Of a stretch of DNA of 64,000 nt, positions 36,652 through 44,363 are shown one piece after another. Source of the stretch: Arthrobacter rhizophilus (GTDB lineage Bacteria; Actinomycetota; Actinomycetes; Actinomycetales; Micrococcaceae); NCBI RefSeq assembly GCF_026241105.1, contig NZ_JAPFFT010000006.1, forward strand, positions 62,001-126,000. Direction: 5' to 3'. Position numbers and translations under genes: made by a program. Position 1 is the first letter of the stretch, and each line of letters begins with the position of its first letter. The notes below the pieces were generated by a model. The model searched no databases. It was not told where the DNA came from and saw only the letters and a program-made list of their open reading frames with translations.

Positions 36652-37452
36652 CTAGCGCGTGAACGGGAGCCTGTTGAGTCGCGCTCCGACCGTGGCGCTG
36701 CGATGCTCTGCGCGGCGCAATCGTTCGAGGTCCCGGTTCCGCCGTTCGCACAGCACAGCATGCAAATAGTCTTCCGGCGTCGTTCCAGGCGGCGGCGGCG
36801 GAGCAACGTGGGCTGCCAGTTCGGTGGAGAGGGCTCCAGCCAGCCTGGTGCGTGATTCCGGGGCCATCCGGGACGCTTGCTGGATGAACTGTGAGGCACG
36901 CCGCGCCGTGCCGTCCGGCACCCTGCCGATGTCAGCGATTCCCACCCAAGCCTGCAAGTGTGGCGGAGTGTAGGGGAGGATCTTCCGTTCAGCGGGAACG
37001 CGCTGCCTGAGGGAATAGCTTCCCGCCACGACATCTCCGAGCCTCTTCGACTTGTCGTTGAACAGGGCCACGGCGATGGCCAGTCCGCCGAAGGTTGCGT
37101 AGATCTCCAGGAAGCCGATCAACCCGCGGATCAGCGCATGCCGGAAGCGGATGGAGCCGCCGTCGTCGCGCACGATCCTAAGTCCGGTAGCCAGCTTTCC
37201 CAGCGAGCGGCCACGGCTCAGCGTTTCCACAGCCACCGGGACGACCACAAGGCACAGCACCACGCTGGACAGGACCATAGCGCGGCCGGCGGCTTCGTCG
37301 ATTCCCGGTGCCGCTACGCTCAGCAGAATCAGCAATCCTAAAAGCAGCAGGACATGCACCAGGACATCGAGCATGAGCCCGAGGGCCCTTGCCCCGAATG
37401 ATGCCGGCCGCAGTTCGAGGACCACGGCCTCGCCAGTAATGATCGAACTCAA
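36652..37452 (-). CDS. RDD family membrane protein
   Basis: A 266-residue protein with an N-terminal RDD domain (PASFGARALGLMLDVLVHVLLLLGLLILL; SRGRSLGKLATGLRIVRDDG) of about four transmembrane segments to residue 150, then a cytoplasmic tail (PPHLQAWVGIADIGRVPDGT). No ATG or GTG fits; the likely start is TTG at 37452 with GGGGGA four to eight bases upstream. A TAGACT -10-like hexamer lies at 37520-37525 on the minus strand. It is divergent from spoIIM; RDD and SpoIIM genes are commonly paired with MoxR-DUF58-transglutaminase genes, which occur 7 kb away here. Confidence 0.85.
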   Translation of the reverse strand: MSSIITGEAVVLELRPASFGARALGLMLDVLVHVLLLLGLLILLSVAAPGIDEAAGRAMVLSSVVLCLVVVPVAVETLSRGRSLGKLATGLRIVRDDGGSIRFRHALIRGLIGFLEIYATFGGLAIAVALFNDKSKRLGDVVAGSYSLRQRVPAERKILPYTPPHLQAWVGIADIGRVPDGTARRASQFIQQASRMAPESRTRLAGALSTELAAHVAPPPPPGTTPEDYLHAVLCERRNRDLERLRRAEHRSATVGARLNRLPFTR

Positions 37453-37634
37453 GCCATCCCCCGAAAACTGCCACTCACTCCCACGATGTGGGCGGGACCG
37501 GTCGGCTCCCGCTGGGTCGAGTCTAGCCGTGGAGACGGATGTGCAGCAGGGGTTGCTGGGGACGGCAGCACTGCTCTGGCACTGTGCTGGGACTGTTGCC
37601 ACTGTGTTGGGACTGTTGGCACTAGGGTAGTGCC
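37453..37634. promoter_or_regulatory. Divergent RDD-spoIIM control region with tandem repeat and palindrome
   Basis: A 20-bp tandem repeat (ACTGTGCTGGGACTGTTGCC at 37581-37600 and a copy differing at two positions at 37601-37620) leads into the perfect dyad GGCACTA-GGG-TAGTGCC (37618-37634), which abuts the spoIIM GTG. The dyad contains the TAGGGT -10 hexamer (37623-37628), six bases before the start codon. Confidence 0.55.
37623..37628 (+). promoter_or_regulatory. -10 element TAGGGT, leaderless start of spoIIM
   Basis: TAGGGT, six bases, then GTG at 37635. It is embedded in an inverted repeat. Confidence 0.5.
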
Positions 37635-38627
37635 GTGGACATGGACGCCTTCTCCGCCGTGAACGGGACCAAATGGTCCCGCTTGCACGAGCTCGCGCAC
37701 AAACGACGCCTTGACGGCAGCGAAGCCGATGAGCTGTTGCGGTTGTACCAAGTGGTGTCATCACACCTGTCCCTCATCCGATCCGTGGCCCCGGAGAGCG
37801 CGCTGTCCGCTTCCTTGTCGGCGACCCTGGCCCAGGCCCGCACCCGATTCACCGGGGCGAGGTCGAATTTCATGGAAGACCTCGCGCGCTTTTTCGTTGT
37901 GTCCTTACCGGCTGCGTTGTACCGCTTGCGCTGGCTGACGGTGTGGTGCGGGGCCTTCTTTTGCCTTGTAGCCGCGGCGTACACGATGTGGATCGGGACG
38001 TCGCCGGACGCGTTGAGAGCACTGGGAAGCAGCAGCGCCGTCAAGCAATACGTCGACCAAGATTTTGTTGGCTATTACTCCGAGAACCCCGCTGCGTCCT
38101 TCGCAGGAGCTGTCTGGACAAACAATGCCTGGATCGCGGCTCAGTCCGTAGCTTTGGGCATCACCGGCTTCTGGGTGCCATACATGCTGTTCTCGAACGC
38201 ACAGGGCGTGGGGATCGCAGCTGGCGTTTTTGCCGCCACCGGCAAGATGGACGTGTTTTTCAGCTACATCCTTCCGCACGGCCTGATGGAGCTGACCGCC
38301 GTTTTCATTGCGTCCGCGGGTGGTCTCCGCATTTTCTGGGCCATGGTTTCGCCCGGCCCCCGCCGCAGGATGCAGGCCGTGGCAGACGAGGGCCGCTCAC
38401 TGATCACAGTGGCTCTGGGCCTGGTGATCGTCCTGTTGCTTTCCGGACTCGTTGAGGCCTTCGTGACCCCCAGCCCGCTCCCGGTATGGGCAAAGATACT
38501 GATTGGTTCGCTCGTTCTCGCGGCATACTGGGTCTATGCCCTCGTGCTGGGCGGACGGGCGTTCCATGCCGGCGCCACAGGTGACCTGGATAGCAACGAC
38601 GCCGGATACCGGGAGATAGCCGCTTAA
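37635..38627 (+). CDS. Stage II sporulation protein M family membrane protein
   Basis: A 330-residue SpoIIM-family (DUF95) integral membrane protein. The name comes from Bacillus, and this organism need not sporulate. An N-terminal soluble helical part (WSRLHELAHKRRLDGSEADEL, LLRLYQVVSSHLSLIRS) is followed by about five transmembrane segments, with family motifs FFVVSLPAALYRLRW, NNAWIAAQSVALGITG and ILPHGLMELTAVFIASAGG. Homologues accompany RDD, MoxR and DUF58 genes and are thought to act in envelope or secretion processes. GTG at 37635 is chosen from the leaderless promoter. Confidence 0.88.
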   Translation: MDMDAFSAVNGTKWSRLHELAHKRRLDGSEADELLRLYQVVSSHLSLIRSVAPESALSASLSATLAQARTRFTGARSNFMEDLARFFVVSLPAALYRLRWLTVWCGAFFCLVAAAYTMWIGTSPDALRALGSSSAVKQYVDQDFVGYYSENPAASFAGAVWTNNAWIAAQSVALGITGFWVPYMLFSNAQGVGIAAGVFAATGKMDVFFSYILPHGLMELTAVFIASAGGLRIFWAMVSPGPRRRMQAVADEGRSLITVALGLVIVLLLSGLVEAFVTPSPLPVWAKILIGSLVLAAYWVYALVLGGRAFHAGATGDLDSNDAGYREIAA

Positions 38628-38773
38628 CAGCACGTGGGTCCGGTCGCAATCCGGCGTCCGCCGGGGTGGCTCCCCGTCGCTCCGCGAGGGCGGACTGTAG
38701 GCTCGAAGACAGAGAAGATTGCCAGCGGACCGTTCCCGCACCGGCATGTGAATCCTACGGAAGTGAAATTGAA

Positions 38774-39880
38774 GTGACCGAGAAGAGCCCGATCCCCAAA
38801 GACCCGGACGCGAATATCCATGACGACGGCGATGAGCCGGCCTTCGATTGGATGAAGCCCGCCCCCAAGTCGGCGGCCCCGGAAACGCGCACGGCAATGG
38901 CTGCTGACGGAGGCCAGGACTCCACGAAGTCGGTGCCCGAGGGCAAGCCGGCAGTTGAATCCGCGCCCGGACAGCCCGAGAGCCGGGCTGACCGCAAGGC
39001 CGCCGAGGCGGCCGAAGCCGGGCCGGAACCGGCGCTCTTCGCAGAGCCCCTGCCGACGTCGGCCCTTCAGGTCCGCCCCCCGGAATCCGAGGTGGAACGC
39101 CGCAACCATGAGCGCGAGCAGGCTGCCAACGCCAAACCCGTGGCTCCGCGCATTTTCCAGGTCCTGCTGGCCGTCTTCTACCCGGTGGTCCTCCTGGTGC
39201 TGGCAATCCGCGCCGTGGCCAGCCCGTTGTTTTTGTGGGTGGAGTACTACCGGCCAGGGTTCCCGGGCGACGGCTACGGCTTCAATGCCGATGACCGGAT
39301 AACCTACGGTTCCTATGCCGTGGACTACCTCAGCAACTGGTCCGGTCCGCGCTACTTGGGCGAGCTGGTCAACCGGAACGGCGAGAAGCTGTTCAAGGAG
39401 GGAGAAGTCTCCCACATGGCCGACGTCAAGACCGTGATACTCTCCGCATTCGGTGCGGGCGCACTCATGATCATCATTGGCATCATCGCCATGCTGTACC
39501 TGCGTAAGCGCAGCACCGGCGGAATCCGCCGCGGCCTGTTCGCCGGTTCGATCGTCACTCTTGTGCTCATTCTGGGGCTGGGCACGCTTGCCGCCCTTGG
39601 CTGGCAACAGTTCTTCACGGAGTTCCACCAGATCTTCTTCGCGAACGGCACCTGGACATTTTCGCTCGACGACACCTTGATCCGTTTGTTCCCTGGACAG
39701 TTCTGGATGGACGCCGGAATAGTGATCGGCGCTTTGGTCTTCGTCGTCGCCCTGCTGACGCTCATCTTCACCTGGCCTACCCGCCGTCGTCGCGGGCTGC
39801 CGGCCAAGGACGATGCGGCTGTGGAAGACCCTGCGGATGCGAAGGCGACCGCCTCCGGGGACGGCCCGCTCGAAAAGTAG
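38774..39880 (+). CDS. TIGR01906 family integral membrane protein
   Basis: A 368-residue protein with a disordered, acidic, alanine/proline-rich N-terminal 120 residues and a TIGR01906 membrane region: VLLAVFYPVVLLVLAIRAVA, an extracytoplasmic loop (RPGFPGDGYGFNADDRITYG), then three further membrane segments. GTG at 38774 was chosen from composition; an upstream TAGGCT (about 38697) may be its -10. Function unknown. It ends 3 bp from the convergent mannosyltransferase gene. Confidence 0.83.
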   Translation: MTEKSPIPKDPDANIHDDGDEPAFDWMKPAPKSAAPETRTAMAADGGQDSTKSVPEGKPAVESAPGQPESRADRKAAEAAEAGPEPALFAEPLPTSALQVRPPESEVERRNHEREQAANAKPVAPRIFQVLLAVFYPVVLLVLAIRAVASPLFLWVEYYRPGFPGDGYGFNADDRITYGSYAVDYLSNWSGPRYLGELVNRNGEKLFKEGEVSHMADVKTVILSAFGAGALMIIIGIIAMLYLRKRSTGGIRRGLFAGSIVTLVLILGLGTLAALGWQQFFTEFHQIFFANGTWTFSLDDTLIRLFPGQFWMDAGIVIGALVFVVALLTLIFTWPTRRRRGLPAKDDAAVEDPADAKATASGDGPLEK

Positions 39881-39883
39881 TGG

Positions 39884-41530
39884 CTAGATCCAGGACGGCA
39901 TCCACATACGCATGCGCCAGTCCTGGTAGCTGATCACTTCCGCCGTCCACACCGGGTAGAAGAACGCCGACAGCAGCACTGCAAGAACCACCACCAGCCC
40001 CACCACGTAGAGTCCCGAGCGACGGCGCCACGGGGGAGCGCTGCTCTTGCCCAGGGCAAGCCCCAATCCGTAGACGAGAGCCAAGACCAGGAAGGGCTCG
40101 AAGGAGAGGGCGTAAAAGTAGAACATCGTGCGGTCCGGATACATGAACCACGGCAGATACCCTGCGGCGACCCCTGCCAGGATGGCTCCGGCCCGCCAGT
40201 CGCGCCGTCCGGCCCACCAGAAAAGCACCACGAAGAGGGCAATCGTCGCACCCCACCAGACCACGGGATTGCCCACGGACAGGATTGCCGAGGTGCAGCT
40301 CGAGAGGTCGCAACCGGACGTTCCCTGTTTGGGCGACTCGTAGTAGAACGACGTGGGCCGCCCCATGACCAGCCAGCTCCACGGACTCGATTGATAAGGG
40401 TGGGGTGAGCTGAGGCCTTGATGGAAGTTGTAGGCCTCCAGGTGGTAGTAAGCAAGTGAGCGCAACGGTCCGGGAATCCATCCCCAGGTGTCGGAAGGAT
40501 TCGTTTCGGCCCATTGCCGGTAGTAGGCGTCCTTGGAAAGGAACCAGCCGGTCCACGTGGACAAGTACACGGCTCCGGCCACCGGAATCATGGTGAAGAA
40601 CGCCGGCACGCCGTCTTTGATGATCGCGGAGCTGGGCCAACTTCGAATGCCCGCGATGCGCCGAGCGCTCATGTCCCAGAAGACCGTCATCAGGCCGAAA
40701 CCGGCCACGAAGAACAGTGCCGACCATTTCGTGCCGACCGCCAGGCCGAGGCAAACGCCGGCCGCCAATCGCCACCATCGAAATCCAAGCCACGGCCCTG
40801 AGGCGAGTTGCGATGGCGTTGGCCGGCCGTCCTTCGACGTGCCCGCAAGCGCGGCGAGCCGTGCCGCTAGGCGGCGCCGGCCGTCGTCGCGGTCCATCAG
40901 CAGGGCACCAAAAGCCGCGAGCAGCCAAAACATCAGGAAGATGTCCAGCAGGGAAGTGCGCGACATGACCAGGTGGTGGCCGTCGACGGCGAGCAGCAGC
41001 CCCGCGACCGCGCCCAGGATGTGGGAACGGAACAGCTTCAGGGCGATCAAGGCGATCAGGAAAATGGAGAGAGTTCCCGTCAGGGCTGCGGAGAATCGCC
41101 AGCCGAAGGAATTGTCCGAACCGAAGATCCACATCCCGAAGGCGATCATCCACTTTCCTACCGGGGGATGCACCACGTATTCGGGGGAGTTCAGCAGGAT
41201 GTTGGGGTTGCCCGCGTTGAAGGCATCGTTGGCTTTATCCGGCCAGCTCCGCTCGTATCCGCTGACCAGGAAGGAGTAGGCGTCCTTGACATAGTAGGTC
41301 TCGTCGAACACGAGGCTATGCGGGGCATCGAGGCGGACAAAACGCAGGATCCCGCCGATTACGGCAGTGATGGTGGGGATCAACCAGAACCACAGTCTCA
41401 ATGACGGCGGGTAGTCCCGCCAACTCTGGATGCTGCCAATGAGCCGCGTACGCAGGGCCTCTGCGCTGAACGCCTCGCGGGGCCGTGTCAACCAGGTTTG
41501 CGGGGCGGGGCGCACGGAGGTATCGATCAC
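39884..41530 (-). CDS. Protein O-mannosyltransferase (GT39, polyprenyl-phosphate dependent)
   Basis: Transfers mannose from polyprenyl-phosphate-mannose to exported proteins during Sec translocation. The 548-residue multi-pass protein has the GT39 catalytic acidic pair in LVFDETYYVKDAYS (first periplasmic loop, near residue 76), EYVVHPPVGKWMIA near 118 and the VDGHHLVMSRTSLLDIFLMF motif near 182. GTG at 41530 follows TAGCAT by six bases. It is divergent from rsmI, a gene pair I recall as conserved in actinobacteria. Confidence 0.92.
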   Translation of the reverse strand: MIDTSVRPAPQTWLTRPREAFSAEALRTRLIGSIQSWRDYPPSLRLWFWLIPTITAVIGGILRFVRLDAPHSLVFDETYYVKDAYSFLVSGYERSWPDKANDAFNAGNPNILLNSPEYVVHPPVGKWMIAFGMWIFGSDNSFGWRFSAALTGTLSIFLIALIALKLFRSHILGAVAGLLLAVDGHHLVMSRTSLLDIFLMFWLLAAFGALLMDRDDGRRRLAARLAALAGTSKDGRPTPSQLASGPWLGFRWWRLAAGVCLGLAVGTKWSALFFVAGFGLMTVFWDMSARRIAGIRSWPSSAIIKDGVPAFFTMIPVAGAVYLSTWTGWFLSKDAYYRQWAETNPSDTWGWIPGPLRSLAYYHLEAYNFHQGLSSPHPYQSSPWSWLVMGRPTSFYYESPKQGTSGCDLSSCTSAILSVGNPVVWWGATIALFVVLFWWAGRRDWRAGAILAGVAAGYLPWFMYPDRTMFYFYALSFEPFLVLALVYGLGLALGKSSAPPWRRRSGLYVVGLVVVLAVLLSAFFYPVWTAEVISYQDWRMRMWMPSWI

Positions 41531-41536
41531 CCAGCC

Positions 41537-41542
41537 ATGCTA
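41537..41542 (-). promoter_or_regulatory. -10 element TAGCAT, leaderless start of mannosyltransferase
   Basis: On the minus strand TAGCAT, six bases, then GTG at 41530. It faces away from the rsmI promoter 105 bp further on. Confidence 0.5.
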
Positions 41543-41646
41543 CCTTTTGGCACCGGTAGCTCCCTGAAGGCAGCATGGGGGTCGGTCGCGGTCCCCGGGA
41601 AGCCAATCCCACGCAGCCTGCGGGGCTCGTCCGTTGAAGGCGGAGA

Positions 41647-41652
41647 TAGGCT
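41647..41652 (+). promoter_or_regulatory. -10 element TAGGCT, leaderless start of rsmI
   Basis: TAGGCT, six bases, then GTG at 41659. Confidence 0.5.
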
Positions 41653-41658
41653 AGACGG

Positions 41659-42612
41659 GTGACTGAACAGCTGAGCTCCCCGGATGAAGCCCTCGATCCT
41701 GCCTCCGCGGAGCCCTCGGAGTCCATGGACACCCCCGCGGAGCCCGTTGAACCACACGCCCTTCCTGCACTTCCCGACGGCGTGGGCCGGATCGTGCTGG
41801 CAGCCACTCCCATCGGCAACGTCGGCGATGCCTCCAGCCGGCTCATCGAATTGCTGCAGACCGCCGACATCGTCGCCGCAGAGGACACCCGACGCTTGCA
41901 TCGGCTGGTCCAGTCGCTCGGTATTACTGTGTCCGGCCGCGTCATCAGCTACCACGAGCACAACGAGGCCGCCAAGACCGAGGAACTGCTGGACTACGTC
42001 AGGGCGGGCAAGACCATCATCATGGTGAGCGACGCCGGGATGCCCGCAGTGTCCGACCCCGGCTTCCGCCTCGTGGAGGGAGCGGTTGCGGCCGGGCTCT
42101 TCGTCACCGCCTTTCCGGGACCGTCCGCCGTCTTGACGGCGCTGGCGCTTTCGGGATTGCCCACGGATCGGTTCTGCTTTGAAGGCTTCCTGCCGCGCAA
42201 AGCCGGCGAACGCAGTTCCCGCCTTGCAGACCTTGGCAATGAACGCCGGACGATGGTGTTCTTCGAGGCACCGCACCGGCTTGAGCCAATGCTCCGCGCC
42301 CTCCACGAGCGGTTCGGCTCGGACCGTCGCATCGCCGTGTGCCGCGAATTGACCAAGACCTATGAGGAAGTCATCAGGGGAACCGTCCGGGAACTGCTCG
42401 AATGGGCTGAAAACAACGAGGTTCGCGGCGAGATTGCCGTAGTGGTGGCAGGCGCACCCGAACAGGCGCCGGGCAAGCCTGAAGACCACGTGGCCTCGGT
42501 CAACGAACTCATGGCCAAGGGCGTCAGGCTCAAGGAAGCGGTGGCTGCCGTGGCCGAAGAGGCCCGCATCAGCAAGCGTGAGTTGTACTCTGCTGTGCTC
42601 GCGGCGCGTTAG
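41659..42612 (+). CDS. rsmI: 16S rRNA (cytidine1402-2'-O)-methyltransferase
   Basis: SAM-dependent methylation of C1402 in the ribosomal P site. The 317-residue protein has IVLAATPIGNVGDASSRLIELL, EDTRRLHRLVQ, the SAM loop MVSDAGMPAVSDPGF and FFEAPHRLEPML, all typical of RsmI. A C-terminal helical extension (KGVRLKEAVAAVAEEARISK) is also standard. The N-terminal 35 residues before the domain are acidic and variable. GTG at 41659 is supported by the leaderless promoter. Confidence 0.94.
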   Translation: MTEQLSSPDEALDPASAEPSESMDTPAEPVEPHALPALPDGVGRIVLAATPIGNVGDASSRLIELLQTADIVAAEDTRRLHRLVQSLGITVSGRVISYHEHNEAAKTEELLDYVRAGKTIIMVSDAGMPAVSDPGFRLVEGAVAAGLFVTAFPGPSAVLTALALSGLPTDRFCFEGFLPRKAGERSSRLADLGNERRTMVFFEAPHRLEPMLRALHERFGSDRRIAVCRELTKTYEEVIRGTVRELLEWAENNEVRGEIAVVVAGAPEQAPGKPEDHVASVNELMAKGVRLKEAVAAVAEEARISKRELYSAVLAAR

Positions 42613-42799
42613 GGCGGTGCTCGCCGTGCGCTAGCTTGCGCTTCGAGGCGGGGCTGTGCAACTGCACAAACCGGTGCTCCTGCGGCAGTGCGCGAAGGCG
42701 TAGACACTGCTTCCCGGCGGGCAGTACCGTGACAGTAATTCCACAAAATCAAGTGTTGGTGCATTCCTACAACGTGCACCAACTGACGAAGGAGTCACT
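42613..42799 (+). promoter_or_regulatory. gabD upstream region with 9-bp inverted repeat
   Basis: GTTGGTGCA (42755-42763) and TGCACCAAC (42775-42783) form a perfect dyad with an 11-base spacer, immediately before GAAGGAG and the gabD GTG. An operator just upstream of the ribosome-binding site suggests repression by a local or global regulator. The regulator is not encoded nearby. Confidence 0.6.
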
Positions 42800-44281
42800 G
42801 TGACTGTTACCGCCGATCGCGAAAGCGAACTTCTCGCGTCCGTTCCCACCGGGCTGCTCATCAACGGCCAGTGGCTGCCTGCGGCATCCGGCAAGACGTT
42901 CGACGTCGAGGATCCCGCCACGGGCAAGGTGCTCATGAGCATCTCCGACGCCGGAGCAGAGGACGGCGCCGCCGCACTGGACGCTGCCGCCGCCGCGCAG
43001 GCCTCCTGGGCGCGTACTGCTCCGCGCGAACGTGGCGAAATCCTGCGCCGCGCCTTCGAGCTGGTCACGGCACGGGCCGAGGACTTCGCTCTGCTCATGA
43101 CCTTGGAAATGGGAAAGCCCCTGGCCGAAGCCCGTGGTGAAGTAGCCTACGGCGCCGAGTTCCTCCGCTGGTTCTCCGAGGAAGCTGTCCGCATCAGCGG
43201 ACGCTACTCTGCAGCCCCGGACGGCAAGAACCGCATTCTGGTCCAGAAGAAGCCGGTTGGCCCCTGCCTGCTGATTACTCCCTGGAACTTCCCCCTGGCC
43301 ATGGCTACCCGCAAGATAGCCCCCGCCGTCGCGGCCGGCTGCACGATGGTACTCAAGCCCGCCAACCTGACCCCGCTGACCAGCCTGCTCTTCGCCCAGG
43401 TCATGCAGGAAGCCGGCCTCCCCGCAGGCGTGCTCAACGTCATCCAGACCTCCACGGCAGGCGCAGTCACCGGGCCCCTCATCAAGGACGACCGCCTGCG
43501 CAAGATCTCCTTCACCGGTTCCACCGCCGTCGGACAGGCCCTCATGCGCGAAGCCGCCGACAAGGTCCTGCGCAGCTCCATGGAACTCGGCGGCAACGCA
43601 CCGTTCGTGGTCTTCGAGGACGCCGACCTGGACAAGGCCGTCGAAGGCGCCGTGGCAGCCAAGATGCGCAACATGGGCGAGGCCTGCACGGCCGCCAACC
43701 GGTTCATCGTGCACGACTCCATCGCCGATTCCTTCGCCGACAAATTCGCCGCCAAGATCGCCGCACTCAACACAGCGCGTGGCACCGAGCCGGACTCCAC
43801 TGTTGGCCCGCTGATCGACGGCAAGGCCCGCAACGGGGTCCACGCCCTGGTGTCCGACGCCGTTGCCAACGGCGCAATCGCCGTCACCGGCGGCGCCCCG
43901 GTGGACGGCCCCGGCTACTTCTACCAGCCCACCGTGCTCAAGAACGTCTCCGCGGACGCCCGCATCCTGAAGGAAGAAATCTTCGGACCGGTGGCCCCGA
44001 TCATCACCTTCAAGAGCGAAGACGAAGCCATCAAGCTGGCCAACAACACCGAATACGGCCTGGTCGCCTACGTCTACACCCGGGACCTCAACCGGGGCCT
44101 GCGCGTCAGTGAAAAGATCGAGACCGGCATGCTCGGCCTCAACGCCGGCGTCATTTCCAACGCAGCGGCGCCCTTCGGTGGCGTCAAGCAGTCCGGCCTC
44201 GGCCGTGAAGGCGGCTTTGAAGGCATCGAGGAATACCTCACCACGCAGTACGTCGGCATCGCAGATCCGTACGCCGACTAG
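42800..44281 (+). CDS. gabD: Succinate-semialdehyde dehydrogenase family aldehyde dehydrogenase
   Basis: NAD(P)-dependent oxidation of an aldehyde, most likely succinate semialdehyde to succinate at the end of GABA breakdown. The 493-residue protein has the cofactor motif ITPWNFPLAMATRKIAPA, the FTGSTAVGQALM loop, catalytic glutamate in MELGGNAPF and catalytic cysteine in GEACTAANRF, and EIFGPVAPI. It resembles GabD rather than betaine-aldehyde dehydrogenases by its C-terminus (GVKQSGLGREGGFEGIEEYL). GAAGGAG precedes GTG. No gabT is present, so the substrate is inferred. Confidence 0.88.
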   Translation: MTVTADRESELLASVPTGLLINGQWLPAASGKTFDVEDPATGKVLMSISDAGAEDGAAALDAAAAAQASWARTAPRERGEILRRAFELVTARAEDFALLMTLEMGKPLAEARGEVAYGAEFLRWFSEEAVRISGRYSAAPDGKNRILVQKKPVGPCLLITPWNFPLAMATRKIAPAVAAGCTMVLKPANLTPLTSLLFAQVMQEAGLPAGVLNVIQTSTAGAVTGPLIKDDRLRKISFTGSTAVGQALMREAADKVLRSSMELGGNAPFVVFEDADLDKAVEGAVAAKMRNMGEACTAANRFIVHDSIADSFADKFAAKIAALNTARGTEPDSTVGPLIDGKARNGVHALVSDAVANGAIAVTGGAPVDGPGYFYQPTVLKNVSADARILKEEIFGPVAPIITFKSEDEAIKLANNTEYGLVAYVYTRDLNRGLRVSEKIETGMLGLNAGVISNAAAPFGGVKQSGLGREGGFEGIEEYLTTQYVGIADPYAD

Positions 44282-44295
44282 CAAAGCGTTTCTCG

Positions 44296-44361
44296 CCCAA
44301 CTGGCTCGCAGTAGTTGTCGTTTAGCGGCCTGTATACGACAACAACTGCCAGTCAGTTGGG
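44296..44361. repeat. Dispersed palindromic repeat, copy 2
   Basis: Arms 44296-44320 and 44337-44361 are reverse complements at 22 of 25 positions around a 16-base loop, matching copy 1 at 5555-5620 in arm sequence (CCCAACTG-CTCGCAGT core) and total size. It fills the space between convergent gabD and the transglutaminase gene, starting 14 bp after one stop and ending 2 bp before the other. Confidence 0.8.
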
Positions 44362-44363
44362 TC

